Assembly (NCBI GenBank): GCA_964439215.1
Contig: CAYTNY010000018.1
Span: 1-33,595, forward strand
Source of the DNA: CAYTNY01 sp964439215
GTDB lineage: Bacteria; Oederibacteriota; PGYV01; CAYTNY01
Reading direction: 5' to 3'
Length of the DNA: 33,595 nt
Numbering within the stretch: the stretch's first letter is position 1; each line of letters starts with the position of its first letter. Shown here in pieces: positions 16,620 to 26,206 of this stretch. The translations under genes and the position numbers were made by a program. The notes beneath the pieces were generated by a model that had not been told where the DNA came from, made no database searches, and was given only the letters and a program-made list of their open reading frames with translations.

Positions 16620-18715
16620 CCCGGTATCTCCAATTCAATCTTAAGTGTTTCAGGCTTTATTGAAACTATTATAGCAGAAATTTCATCACCAAGCCTGAAA
16701 ATTTTCTTTGTTCTTCTGCCGGAAGCACTCTGGCTGTGCTCATCAAATGTATAATAATCACCAAGCGTCTCAAAATTTATAAAACCTTCAACCGGATAAT
16801 CAATAAATTCAACAACCATTCCGCTGTTCGTCAGCCTTGATATAAACACCTTTGCTTCTTCCCCTATTTTTCCGCGCAGAAAGAAAAGCGCATACATTCT
16901 GAACACATTATTTTCGGCTTTTTCCGATCTGGATTCTCTCAGGGAAATATGCGCCGCATTCTCTTTATATTTATGCGGGTCTGTTTTATACCCCGGAACG
17001 CCGAGATAATGCTTGATTATTCTGTGAACAATCACATCCGCGTATCTTCTTATAGGAGACGTAAAATGTGTATAACGCTCAAGCCCCAGGCCGAAATGGC
17101 CGGGGTTCTTTTCCGAATACTTCGCAAGCTGCATCGCTCTTAACAGCCGTTTTTCCGCAAAATATCTCATTTTATGTTTTTTTATGGCTTCAAAAACTTT
17201 TTGAAATTCCCTGTTGGTGCCCTCATTAAAGAAAACATCCAGGCCCAGAGCTTTTGCAAAACTGTTAAAATCCTCAATATCCTTCATATCGGGCGAAGGA
17301 TGCGTCCTGAACATGCCTGTTCCGCTTTTTTCCTTTATAAAATCAGCGGCGCAGATATTCGCGTAGATCATAAAATATTCTATAAGTTTATGCGAATCCA
17401 GACCCTGTTTCCTTTTTATATCAATAACTTCTTTATTTTCATCAAGAACAAGAACAGGTTCACCGAGTGAAAAGTCAATCATTCCTTTTTTCAGCAGATT
17501 TTTCTTAAGGATGTCCTTTAACTCCGACATATTCATGATCATCGCACTGACCTTTTCCGGAAAACCCGCGCCGCTGCCTGTTATTATTTCCTGTGCCTGT
17601 TCATAGCTCATCCTTAAGCTGTTTTTTATTATGCTTTCCTTTATTTCATAACTTTTAATATCCCCGTTTTTCCCTATTGTCATGAATATTGAAAAAGTAT
17701 ATCTTTCTTTTCCCTCAACAAGAGAGCACATATTATTGGAAAGTTTTTCCGGCAGCATGGGAATCACTTCATCCGGCAGATAAACCGAAAGCCCTCTTTC
17801 ATAGGCATCATTATCCATAGCCGAATCTTTTTCAAGAAACGCGGTCACATCCGCTATATGCACGCCCAAAATATAACCGCCGTCCCTTTTTTCCAGTGAT
17901 ACCGCATCATCAAAATCTTTGGCGTCAAAAGGATCTATGGTCACAACCGTTTCATTTCTAAGGTCATATCTTCCGGGGATTTCTTTTACGTCCATTTTCA
18001 TTTTTTCGGCCTGTGCCGCGGTTTCATCGGAGAATTCCCTGTGTATATCGTTTGCCGCCAGTATAAAGTCTTTCAGAACTTCTTTGTTTTGCGTTCCTTC
18101 AAGCCTTGAAATCACATCTCCTTTGAGTTCTCTTTCATCTCCCCTGATCTTTGCCAGCACTATATCCCCGTGTTCCAGCGTATATCCGCCCGGCTCCAGT
18201 TTTATCGCAGGCTCGTCTCTTGCTGCGGGATATCCATGAAAAAACGGCCCGAATTTTTTAACCCTGCACATAACAGGCGTCTTTACCCTGCTTATGATTC
18301 TTTTAAGAACCCCTTCCATACCGCCTTTAAATGACCTTTTCACATATACTTCTATTTCATCCCCGTCCAGAAGCCCTTTGACCGCGTTTCTTCCCAGAAA
18401 TATGTCTTCCCCTGATTCGGTCAACAGAAATCCAAAATCCTTTTTCACCTGTATTACGCCGCTTACAGTATCACCGCTGTCAGGCGGCATATATTTGTTT
18501 CTTACTTTTTGTATTCCGCCGGAACGCGCAAGTTCTCTCAATAGCCGCTTTACCGGCATTCTGCAGGTCTTCGAGAGCTTAAAAGCCTCCAGGATATCTT
18601 TTATATTCACGGGCTTTTTTGCTTTTTTTATAAGGCCCAGGATCTCTTTTTCTGACGGTATTTTTTCCTGTATTTTTTTCTTTCTTTCGCTTTTTTTCGC
18701 GGCTTTTTTAGACAC
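16616..18715 (-). CDS. rnr: Ribonuclease R (RNase II/VacB family exoribonuclease)
   Basis: The 699-residue 3'-to-5' exoribonuclease degrades structured RNA. Visible parts are a Lys-rich N-terminus with a winged-helix domain (about 20-75), cold-shock-type OB domains (about 80-220; GFGFLL-like FGFLLTESGED) and the RNB catalytic domain (about 250-590). RNB holds the metal-binding Asp cluster in TIDPFDAKDFDDA and the conserved HFTSPIRRYADVIVHR. An S1 domain follows (about 610-695; VFISRLTNSGMVVEFID). The start is GTG, with AGGAGG 4 nt upstream; the out-of-frame ATG beside it is not used. It follows pilB after 36 nt and overlaps the PorV-like gene by 4 nt. RNase R commonly works with SmpB-tmRNA in rescue of stalled ribosomes; neither partner is here. 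Confidence 0.94.
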   Translation of the reverse strand: MSKKAAKKSERKKKIQEKIPSEKEILGLIKKAKKPVNIKDILEAFKLSKTCRMPVKRLLRELARSGGIQKVRNKYMPPDSGDTVSGVIQVKKDFGFLLTESGEDIFLGRNAVKGLLDGDEIEVYVKRSFKGGMEGVLKRIISRVKTPVMCRVKKFGPFFHGYPAARDEPAIKLEPGGYTLEHGDIVLAKIRGDERELKGDVISRLEGTQNKEVLKDFILAANDIHREFSDETAAQAEKMKMDVKEIPGRYDLRNETVVTIDPFDAKDFDDAVSLEKRDGGYILGVHIADVTAFLEKDSAMDNDAYERGLSVYLPDEVIPMLPEKLSNNMCSLVEGKERYTFSIFMTIGKNGDIKSYEIKESIIKNSLRMSYEQAQEIITGSGAGFPEKVSAMIMNMSELKDILKKNLLKKGMIDFSLGEPVLVLDENKEVIDIKRKQGLDSHKLIEYFMIYANICAADFIKEKSGTGMFRTHPSPDMKDIEDFNSFAKALGLDVFFNEGTNREFQKVFEAIKKHKMRYFAEKRLLRAMQLAKYSEKNPGHFGLGLERYTHFTSPIRRYADVIVHRIIKHYLGVPGYKTDPHKYKENAAHISLRESRSEKAENNVFRMYALFFLRGKIGEEAKVFISRLTNSGMVVEFIDYPVEGFINFETLGDYYTFDEHSQSASGRRTKKIFRLGDEISAIIVSIKPETLKIELEIPG

Positions 18716-18751
18716 ATTGCCTCCTTTTTATCCGTTCACTTCTGAACCGCG

Positions 18752-20443
18752 CTACAGTTCCGCGTCTTCAGTCACTTTAAGCACTTCTTCAATTGTTGTT
18801 TCTCCCGTTATCGCCTTTTCCATTCCGTCAATAAACATCGTGCGTATTCCTTTATTTATCAAATATTCTTTTATTCTCACCGAGGATTCTCCGCTTATGA
18901 TCATATTTCTTATTTCATCATTTATGATCAGGATCTCGGAAATAACCGTCCGCCCTCTGTAGCCTGTATTAAAACAATGAATACAGCCGCGCCCGCGGTA
19001 AAGTTTTTTTATATTTTTTGTTTTAAAATGCCTCAGCGATGTTTCCCCGCTTATTTCATATTCTTCCCTGCATCTGTCGCATATTGTCCTGACAAGACGC
19101 TGGCTCATAACAGCCCGCAGCGACGATGCTATCAGATAAGGCTCCGCACCCATTTCCGTAAACCTTGTTACCGCAGCGGCCGCGTCATTGGTATGAACCG
19201 TGGCAAATACAAGATGTCCGGTCAAAGACGCCCTGAGCGCTATTTCCGTTGTTTCAAGATCCCTGACCTCGCCTATAAGTATAACATCAGGATCCTGTCT
19301 CAGTACAGACCTTAAGACCTGCGCAAAATCCAGCCCTATTTCACCATGGGTCTGTATCTGGGTCATTCCTTCAATCTCGTATTCAACCGGATTCTCAACA
19401 GTGGTTATGTTTTTCTCTCCGTTATTTATGGCATCAAGCGAAGAATAAAGAGTCGTTGTTTTCCCGCTTCCCGTGGGCCCGGATATAAGTATTATTCCAT
19501 GAGGCTTAAGCAGAACTTCCTTCAGGCATTTCAGATTATTATCATTGATCCCCAGATGATCCAGCCCGAGTATTATGGCGCTTTTATCAAGTATTCTCAA
19601 TACTGCCTTTTCACCCTGTATGGTGGGAATAACAGACACTCTAAAATCAATTTCTCTTCCTTCAATATTAATATGAAAACTTCCGTCCTGCGGCAGCCTT
19701 TTCTCGGCTATATTAAGCTGGGACATAACTTTTATCCTGGTGATTATCGCCGGCGCCATCGCGGCCGGAAACTCCTGATCCCTGACAAGGATCCCGTCCA
19801 CTCTGTAAAACACTTTAAGTGTGTCTTTTAAGGGCAGCAAATGTATATCACTGGCTCTTTTAAGCAGTGCATTGAGAATTATCAGGTTTACGCCTTTTAC
19901 AACAGGTTTCTGTTCGGCCACTTCCTCTATGCCTTTGATTTCAAACCCCATCTTTTTAGTCAGCTGAAAAGATTCATCCCTTACCCCTGTAAGCAGCTTC
20001 TGAACCATACTGGATTTAAAATGGTCCACATATTCATTTATTTTTCTGGATATTGCTCCTTTAGAAGCCAGATAAGGCTTTATTTTTTTTCCCAGCTCCG
20101 CTTCAAGCTGGTCAATAGTAAAGACATCCGTCGGATTGGACATTGCGGCTTCCACAATACCGTTTCCTTCCGCAAAAGCCACTATCTCTTTCCGCATGCA
20201 TATTTCCTGAGGTATCATCGTGACAATTTCAGGTTCAGGATTTTTTTCCGATAGATTAACATACGGAACATTAAACGCTTCGGATTCCGCCATCAGTATT
20301 TCATCTTCGTTTGTATTATGCCTCAAAGCAAGTTCTTCAACCGCTTCTTTTCCTTCTTCAAGAAAAAACATTATTTCATGTTCGGAAAAAACCCCGCGCT
20401 TTATAAGCGCCTCTCTTAATTTTCTGTTTTTAAGGCTCTTCAC
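18752..20443 (-). CDS. pilB: Type IV pilus/type II secretion assembly ATPase
   Basis: The 563-residue GspE/PilB-family hexameric ATPase powers extension of a pilus or pseudopilus. An N-terminal MshEN-type domain (about 1-150), a linker and the secretion ATPase core are present. The core has SDIHLLPLKD, Walker A GPTGSGKTTTLYSSL (about 324-338), the Asp box ITTVENPVEYEIEG, Walker B DPDVILIGEVRD and the His box TGHLVFATVHTNDA. The zinc tetracysteine CDRC...CIHC lies near residue 455. PilB is the likeliest name, but GspE is equally compatible because no inner-membrane platform, pilin or secretin gene is in the window. The start is GTG, overlapping the hydrolase stop by GTGA. Other pilus parts must be elsewhere. 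Confidence 0.88.
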   Translation of the reverse strand: MKSLKNRKLREALIKRGVFSEHEIMFFLEEGKEAVEELALRHNTNEDEILMAESEAFNVPYVNLSEKNPEPEIVTMIPQEICMRKEIVAFAEGNGIVEAAMSNPTDVFTIDQLEAELGKKIKPYLASKGAISRKINEYVDHFKSSMVQKLLTGVRDESFQLTKKMGFEIKGIEEVAEQKPVVKGVNLIILNALLKRASDIHLLPLKDTLKVFYRVDGILVRDQEFPAAMAPAIITRIKVMSQLNIAEKRLPQDGSFHINIEGREIDFRVSVIPTIQGEKAVLRILDKSAIILGLDHLGINDNNLKCLKEVLLKPHGIILISGPTGSGKTTTLYSSLDAINNGEKNITTVENPVEYEIEGMTQIQTHGEIGLDFAQVLRSVLRQDPDVILIGEVRDLETTEIALRASLTGHLVFATVHTNDAAAAVTRFTEMGAEPYLIASSLRAVMSQRLVRTICDRCREEYEISGETSLRHFKTKNIKKLYRGRGCIHCFNTGYRGRTVISEILIINDEIRNMIISGESSVRIKEYLINKGIRTMFIDGMEKAITGETTIEEVLKVTEDAEL

Positions 20444-21204
20444 TTAATACCTCCGCATACAAAATCCGAAATATCCTTAAAAAGCTCTTCCTGAACCGCA
20501 ACATCAGAAAAAGTATGCCCGCCGGTTTCATACATTTTCAGCATTGAAACCGAGCCGTTTTCTGACAAAAACTCATACAATGCGCGCCCAAAATCCGCGG
20601 GAACTGACTGGTCATCCTCACAATGAAACACCGCGCTTTCCGGCAGCTCCTCTGTTTCGCGCGACAACAGATCAACATCCATCGCCGCCTGTATGGCTTT
20701 TTTTGATATCCTGTTTCCCCATATATCAAAATAATCTCCGTAATCTTTTGCGTTTTTTACAATACCGGGGATTATTTCCGGTAGATCAACCGCCGGCGCC
20801 ATATAAACATGCTTAAAAAATTTTATTTTATTTTCTGAATGAAGATGCATTAAGACCGCGGCACCCATACTGAAACCTGCCCCGGTTATCTTTTCGCTGT
20901 CTATTTCACTGCAATTCCTAGTAAATTCATATATACCGGCAGCATCCTTTACCCAGTCAAAAAAATCATGGTCTTCGCTGCTGCCTTCCGACTGTCCGGC
21001 TCCCGAAAAGTCAAAACGTACGCAGGCTGTGCCGCACCGCGAAAGCATTCTTGAAATTTTCACAAAAAGCCTGTGCTGTTCAATACAATTACCCGTAAAA
21101 CCATGATAAAGAATCATTGCGGGAAAAATACCCCCGCCTTCCGGGATGTGCATCATGCCAAACAGCCTGCGGCCGCTGCTTTCAATACAAACCTGTTTTT
21201 CCAC
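20440..21204 (-). CDS. Alpha/beta hydrolase (serine esterase type)
   Basis: The 254-residue enzyme has the alpha/beta hydrolase fold. It shows an oxyanion-loop HGFTGN near residue 37, the nucleophile elbow GAGFSMGAAV with the catalytic Ser (about 113), a late strand with the acid residue in HCEDDQSVPADFG, and the catalytic His in GGHTFSDV near the C-terminus. The lid and motif spacing resemble small-molecule esterases, including feruloyl-esterase-like proteins; the substrate cannot be named. There is no signal peptide, so it is cytoplasmic. A GTG 3 codons upstream (21213) touches the Shine-Dalgarno sequence AGAGG directly; the GTG at 21204 has 8-nt spacing and is preferred. It overlaps pilB by 4 nt and follows the outer-membrane protein gene by 14 nt. 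Confidence 0.82.
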   Translation of the reverse strand: MEKQVCIESSGRRLFGMMHIPEGGGIFPAMILYHGFTGNCIEQHRLFVKISRMLSRCGTACVRFDFSGAGQSEGSSEDHDFFDWVKDAAGIYEFTRNCSEIDSEKITGAGFSMGAAVLMHLHSENKIKFFKHVYMAPAVDLPEIIPGIVKNAKDYGDYFDIWGNRISKKAIQAAMDVDLLSRETEELPESAVFHCEDDQSVPADFGRALYEFLSENGSVSMLKMYETGGHTFSDVAVQEELFKDISDFVCGGIK

Positions 21205-21218
21205 TGCCTTCACCTCTT

Positions 21219-22130
21219 TTAAAAATATCCTCCGCTTTCCTGTTCATCTTCCCGGACCCGGCCCTGTTTTTCGTTTTTCGGGATATCAAAATCATAATTC
21301 AATCTCAGGAAATATGTCATGTCCCCTCCCGTATAAGTGTCCCTTCCGAAAAAAGTCTTATTTCTGTAGGTATTATCCGCATATAAAAGAAATTCAGCGC
21401 CGATCAGAATATTGAAGCCACCCCAAAACCGCATATGCACCTGAGGAGCCGCGGTCAGGACATTGCTGTAGTAAAACTGCGTGTCATCAAGCATATATAC
21501 TGCTTCCATATTTAATTCTATTTTCTGCCGGTTCTCTCCGCTGTAAATATCAAACCCTGCCGCACCTGTCACAAGATACCCGCGAAGCAGTTCTGATTTT
21601 TTCAAAGGCTGCTCTATGCCCGCCGAGATCCCCAGCCTGAAAAAATCTATTTTATATTCCGATGAAAGGGACACTGAAACAGCAAGCATCTCATTATTAC
21701 TTATCAGCCGGACATCATCGGTTATTTCATTCTGAAAAGGAATTTTTAATTCAAAAAAAGCCTCAAGGTGCCTGATAATTTCCCAGCTGCAGCCGGCAAG
21801 CAGAAAATGAAAATCATTATGCTGATATTCTTTAAGTTTCTGAAAAATATAGATCATCCCGGCGCCTGCCGTGATTTCCTCTGTTATTCCGTATCGCGCT
21901 CCCGCGCGGAATATTATGCCCCGGAACATATCTTCGCCAAGGCCCGATATCTCCTGGGTATAATAATCGCTTCCGCCGTAAAACACTCTGTATTCAAGAT
22001 ATTCTTCCTCATAAAAAACAGACATACTGCCGGGCTCCAGAAGTTTTTGCCCCGGATTCCCGAACGTATCGGCAAAAAGAAAACCACCTGATATGAACAT
22101 AAAAATAAAAAGAAAGAAACACCGCATCAT
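21219..22130 (-). CDS. Predicted outer-membrane beta-barrel protein, unknown function
   Basis: The 303-residue product has a signal peptide (MMRCFFLFIFMFISGGFLFA) and then repeated amphipathic strands with alternating aromatic and polar residues, such as IIFRAGARYGITEEITAGAG and MTYFLRLNYDFDIP. This suggests a barrel of roughly 12 to 14 strands, with an acidic/Gly-rich tail. No family is recognised; it resembles generic transporter-like barrels of little-studied phyla. Its ATG-ATG start overlaps the mltG stop by ATGA, so it is co-translated with that cell-wall enzyme. Confidence 0.65.
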   Translation of the reverse strand: MMRCFFLFIFMFISGGFLFADTFGNPGQKLLEPGSMSVFYEEEYLEYRVFYGGSDYYTQEISGLGEDMFRGIIFRAGARYGITEEITAGAGMIYIFQKLKEYQHNDFHFLLAGCSWEIIRHLEAFFELKIPFQNEITDDVRLISNNEMLAVSVSLSSEYKIDFFRLGISAGIEQPLKKSELLRGYLVTGAAGFDIYSGENRQKIELNMEAVYMLDDTQFYYSNVLTAAPQVHMRFWGGFNILIGAEFLLYADNTYRNKTFFGRDTYTGGDMTYFLRLNYDFDIPKNEKQGRVREDEQESGGYF

Positions 22131-23170
22131 CTGCGTCCGGTGTTTTTTCTTTTTGCCGCATTATGCTCTTTAAGAGATTCAGAAAAAGTATGCGCTCCTC
22201 CGCTTTCAGTGACAAAAAACCTGTAATCTGTATCCGCGGGATTTAATGCGGCATGAATGCTTTCAATCCCCGGATTACAGATAGGAGTAGGAGGCAGCCC
22301 GATATAAATATATGTATTATACGGCGTATCAACCATCAGATGCCTGTTTAGCAGAGGGCCTGTTTTCTTATTCAGCCCGTATCTTACAGTCGCGCAGGAT
22401 TCAAGTCTTTTTTCATAACCTTCCTTTGAATTCATCCTGTTGTAAAAAACCGACGCCACAAGTGGGCGTTCAATATCCAGTTTGGATTCTTTTTCCACCA
22501 GTGAAGCCATTTTCAGTATGCTGTATCCCGTAAGGCGCCTCCCTCCGGCAGAATAAACTTTTTTCATATCAAGTTCAGTTTTTTCTTTAAATCTCAGATA
22601 CATTGTTTTTATTATACGTTCTTCCCCTTCGCCTATAACAAACGAATATGTATCAGGGAACAGAAAACCTTCCGCGCTTAAATAATCAATACCTATGCTT
22701 TTCAGGAATTTCCTGTCAAACGCCAGTTCCAAAAATCTTTTTTCATCAGCAAGACCGGCCGCGGAAAGAACCGAAGCAATATCCCTGACATCAAAACCTT
22801 CCGGGATCACCATTTTATGCTTTACAACATCGCCCGATAATATTTTTTTTATTACTTCCAGCGATGACATATTTTTTGACAATTCATATTCACCGGCTCT
22901 TATCCTCTTATATCTTTCACCGGGCCAGAGAACCGCCTTAAAAAGAGTTTTATTCCTTAAAAAACCGCGGTTTTCCAGTTCAGACAGTATCTGAGAAAAC
23001 CCGTATCCGTATTTTATATAAACTCTTTCTTTTGTATTATCACCGGGATTTACAGGGATCACAAAAGACATAAACACGCTGAAAACCGCCCAAAAAAGCA
23101 TAACAGCCGCTATTATAATAAAACTTAAAGCTTTTTTCAGATTTCCGGCCCCTTTTTTTTCTTTATTCAT
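22127..23170 (-). CDS. mltG: Endolytic murein transglycosylase MltG
   Basis: The 347-residue YceG/MltG-family enzyme cleaves nascent glycan strands at the inner membrane and so ends their growth. A cytoplasmic basic N-terminus is followed by one membrane helix (about 16-40). A LysM-like subdomain follows (about 45-115; YGYGFSQILSELENRGFL). The catalytic domain contains EGFLFPDTYSF, the catalytic Glu in MASLVEKES (about 218), SVFYNRM, YNTYIYIGLPPTPICNPG and the C-terminal YRFFVTESGGAHTFSES. All expected motifs are present. The alaS-ruvX-mltG order is known from other bacteria. The start overlaps the ruvX stop by 8 nt. Confidence 0.94.
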   Translation of the reverse strand: MNKEKKGAGNLKKALSFIIIAAVMLFWAVFSVFMSFVIPVNPGDNTKERVYIKYGYGFSQILSELENRGFLRNKTLFKAVLWPGERYKRIRAGEYELSKNMSSLEVIKKILSGDVVKHKMVIPEGFDVRDIASVLSAAGLADEKRFLELAFDRKFLKSIGIDYLSAEGFLFPDTYSFVIGEGEERIIKTMYLRFKEKTELDMKKVYSAGGRRLTGYSILKMASLVEKESKLDIERPLVASVFYNRMNSKEGYEKRLESCATVRYGLNKKTGPLLNRHLMVDTPYNTYIYIGLPPTPICNPGIESIHAALNPADTDYRFFVTESGGAHTFSESLKEHNAAKRKNTGRR

Positions 23171-23591
23171 TTTTACTCCTGTGTTTAAGATAGTCCAGAT
23201 AATTCTGAAGTATTAAAACAGCCGCAACCGAATCAACGGACTGTCTCCTTTTTTTTCTTTTCACATTGCCTTTTATCATGCTTCTGTTGGCCTGGACGCT
23301 TGTCAGCCTTTCGTCCCACAGCACCGCTTCAGCCGAAGGATAAATTTCTTTTATATTTCGCAGAAATATTTTCGCGGCTTCGGACGAAGAACCTTCGGTG
23401 CCGTTCATGTTCTTGGGATTTCCGACAACTATTATTTCCGGGGCATTTTCCTCCAGCATATCTTTCAGCTTATCTCCAAGACTGTCATTATTCTCAAGAA
23501 ATCCCAGTCCTGCCGCGATTGTCCTTGTAGGGTCGCTTACAGCGGCGCCTATGCGCTTTGTTCCCGTATCAAACGCAATAATCCGGCTCAT
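23163..23591 (-). CDS. ruvX: RuvX/YqgF family putative pre-16S rRNA nuclease
   Basis: The 142-residue RNase H-fold protein acts in 16S rRNA 5'-end maturation in E. coli (YqgF) and was first described as a Holliday-junction resolvase homologue. It has IIAFDTGTKRIGAAVSD with the first catalytic Asp, EIIVVGNPKNMNG, AVLWDERLTSVQA (Glu/Arg motif) and VDSVAAVLILQNYLD with the C-terminal Asp. The usual VGLP motif reads VGNP here. The length is standard. Its ATG overlaps the alaS stop by ATGA. Confidence 0.93.
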   Translation of the reverse strand: MSRIIAFDTGTKRIGAAVSDPTRTIAAGLGFLENNDSLGDKLKDMLEENAPEIIVVGNPKNMNGTEGSSSEAAKIFLRNIKEIYPSAEAVLWDERLTSVQANRSMIKGNVKRKKRRQSVDSVAAVLILQNYLDYLKHRSKNE

Positions 23592-26206
23592 CCCAGCATT
23601 TCCCTTGCTTTATTCAGCGCTTCATCAACTTTTGAAACATCTTTAGCTCCTGCTTCAGCCATGTCTTTCCTGCCTCCGCCTCCGCCCCCGCATACAGCGG
23701 CAACGCTTTTTATTATTTCAGACGCGTCAAATCCGCCGGCCGCATCTTTTGTAACCATAACAAGAAAACTCACTCTTTTTTCCATTACGTTCGCGATTAC
23801 AATCACACCGTTTTTCATTTTTGCTTTCAAAACATCACCCAGCCCTCTGACTGCATTTTTATCCGCATTCTGAAATTTCAGCAGCACGAGCCTGGCCCCG
23901 TTCACTTCAACCGCATCGGCTATATATTCATCGACTTTTTTAAGCATATCCCCTTTTTTTGCGTCAGCAAGTTTTTTTTCAAGTTCTTTATATCCGGTAT
24001 GCAGTTTATACAGTTTTTCCCTGAGTTCCTTAAGGTCCCGGCTCTTAAATTCGGCTTTTATCTCTTCCACAAATAATTCATTTTCCTTCGCGAGCCTGAC
24101 AGCGGTTTCGCCTGTTACCGCTTCTATCCGTCTTACTCCCGCAGCCGTAGAGCCGGCATTAACAATCTTAAAGAAACCTATCTGTCCGGTATTTTTTATA
24201 TGTGTACCTCCGCATAATTCCATTGAAATATCTTTCACGGATACCGTCCTTACCTTTTCTCCGTATTTTTCATCAAAAAGCGCAATAGCTCCTTTTTCTT
24301 TTGCCTTGCAAAACTCCATTTCCTCAACTTCTATTGCTTCGCTTTCCTGGACCCATTTATTCACCAGTTCTTCCGTTTTTGCCAGTTCTTCCGGGGCAAG
24401 CTGGGCAAAATGCGTGAAATCAAAACGCAGCCGTTCGCTGCCCACATAAGAACCTGCCTGCTCAATATGATTTCCGAACATCTGCCTTAAAGCAGAATGC
24501 AGAAGATGAGTCGCCGTATGATTCTTCATTATGGCTTTTCTTCTGTCTTCGTCCACAACCGCTCTTGCAAGATCCTTTCTTTTCACGGTCCCTACGGTTA
24601 CCTCTCCTATATGTATATGTCTCTGGTCAAATTTCTGCGTATCATTTATTTTAATTTCAAATTTTTCTCCTTTAAGGATACCGGTATCCCCTGCCTGTCC
24701 CCCGGATTCCGCATAAAAAGGAGTCTTATCAAGAATTATTTCTATTTTTCTGCCTTTATCCGCGGATTCGGCTTTTTTTCCTTCGGCTGTCATTTCTATA
24801 ATTCTGCAGCCTTCATCATACAGCATATTGTACCCGGTAAATTCCGTTACATCCGCGTTTTCAATAACATCTTTCGGTATCCTGTCCGCAAGCTCCGCAT
24901 TAAAACCTTTCCAGGCAGCTTTTGCTTTCTCTCTCTGTTTTTTCATTTCCGATTCAAAACCTTTTTTATCGGCGCTTATCCCGTGCTCCTGCAGTATTTC
25001 TTCGGTTATTTCAACGGGAAATCCAAATGTATCATACAATTTAAACAGGGCGCTCCCTGAAAAAGATTTTTTTCCTTCTTTTTTCAATGCCTCTATTTCC
25101 TGATTCAGTATTTCAATTCCTTTATCCATTGTTTCACTGAACTTTTCCTCTTCCATTTTTATTATCTGCATAATATAATCTTTCCGCTGTGTTATCTCCG
25201 GATATGCTTCTCCCATTGTATGGATCACAACAGGAACTATTCCGGAAAAAAATATTTTTTTCAGCCCAAGAAGCCTGCCGTGCCTTATTGCCCGGCGTAT
25301 TATCCGGCGCAGAACATAACCTCTCCCTTCATTTGACGGCATAACCCCGTCGCCGATAAGAAAAACAACACCTCTGCAGTGATCCGCTATTACACGCAGA
25401 GAAACATCCTCTTTTTCATTTTCGCCGTACTTCTTCCCGGTAAGCCGCGCGGCTTCGTTTATAACCGGCATAAACAGATCCGATTCAAAATTGGAATAAA
25501 CGCCCTGAGAAACAGCGGCAAGCCTTTCCAGCCCCATTCCCGTATCAATATTTTTTTGTTCAAGTTCTCCAAGGCTTCCGTCTTCTTTTTTATCAAACTG
25601 CGTAAAAACAAGGTTCCATATTTCAAGAAACCTGTCGTCATTTTCCTCTATGTCCTTGGCCGTAACATTTTCTTTTTCCCCGCCTTCAAGGTCAAAATAT
25701 ATTTCACTGCAGTATCCGCACGGCCCTACCGCTCCCATTTCCCAAAAATTAGTGTCTTTTCCCATCTTAAATATTCTGTCCGCGGGAACCTTGATCTCGT
25801 TTTTCCAGATATTGTATGCTTCTTCATCCTCATAAAAAACAGTTATATATAAACGGTTTTTAGGAAGTTTTATAACTTCCGTCAGAAACTCCCAGGCCCA
25901 TTTAACTGTTTCTTCCTTAAAATAATCGCCAAAAGAAAAATTTCCCAGCATTTCAAAAAAAGTATGGTGCCGTCTTGTCCTTCCCACATTTTCAATATCA
26001 TTTGTCCGTATGCATTTCTGGCAGCTTACAGCACGGGTGAATTCCAGGGGAACCTTGCCCAAAAAATAATTTTTAAAAGGAACCATTCCGGCAACAGTGA
26101 AAAGAAGAGACGGATCATCGGGAATAAGCGAAAAACTCTTTTTTATCTCATGGTTTTTCGCGGCAAAATATTCTATAAATGTCTTTCTAAGGTCGTTTGA
26201 ATTCAA
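23588..26206 (-). CDS. alaS: Alanyl-tRNA synthetase
   Basis: The full-length 872-residue class II synthetase charges tRNA-Ala and edits mischarged Ser/Gly. The catalytic core has FTVAGMVPFKNYFLG, RTRRHHTFFEMLGNFSFGD and GMGLERLAAV. The editing domain has the zinc-binding HTATHLLHSALR (about 568) and CGGTHIKNTG (about 668). The C-terminal DHHA1/C-Ala domain ends in a run of six glycines. The start is a TTG whose TTGA overlaps the recX stop, with AGGAGG 7 nt upstream, and no ATG nearby gives a better N-terminus (NDLRKTFIEYFAAKNH is the family start). The recX-alaS-ruvX-mltG order supports a housekeeping operon. Confidence 0.97.
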   Translation of the reverse strand: MNSNDLRKTFIEYFAAKNHEIKKSFSLIPDDPSLLFTVAGMVPFKNYFLGKVPLEFTRAVSCQKCIRTNDIENVGRTRRHHTFFEMLGNFSFGDYFKEETVKWAWEFLTEVIKLPKNRLYITVFYEDEEAYNIWKNEIKVPADRIFKMGKDTNFWEMGAVGPCGYCSEIYFDLEGGEKENVTAKDIEENDDRFLEIWNLVFTQFDKKEDGSLGELEQKNIDTGMGLERLAAVSQGVYSNFESDLFMPVINEAARLTGKKYGENEKEDVSLRVIADHCRGVVFLIGDGVMPSNEGRGYVLRRIIRRAIRHGRLLGLKKIFFSGIVPVVIHTMGEAYPEITQRKDYIMQIIKMEEEKFSETMDKGIEILNQEIEALKKEGKKSFSGSALFKLYDTFGFPVEITEEILQEHGISADKKGFESEMKKQREKAKAAWKGFNAELADRIPKDVIENADVTEFTGYNMLYDEGCRIIEMTAEGKKAESADKGRKIEIILDKTPFYAESGGQAGDTGILKGEKFEIKINDTQKFDQRHIHIGEVTVGTVKRKDLARAVVDEDRRKAIMKNHTATHLLHSALRQMFGNHIEQAGSYVGSERLRFDFTHFAQLAPEELAKTEELVNKWVQESEAIEVEEMEFCKAKEKGAIALFDEKYGEKVRTVSVKDISMELCGGTHIKNTGQIGFFKIVNAGSTAAGVRRIEAVTGETAVRLAKENELFVEEIKAEFKSRDLKELREKLYKLHTGYKELEKKLADAKKGDMLKKVDEYIADAVEVNGARLVLLKFQNADKNAVRGLGDVLKAKMKNGVIVIANVMEKRVSFLVMVTKDAAGGFDASEIIKSVAAVCGGGGGGRKDMAEAGAKDVSKVDEALNKAREMLG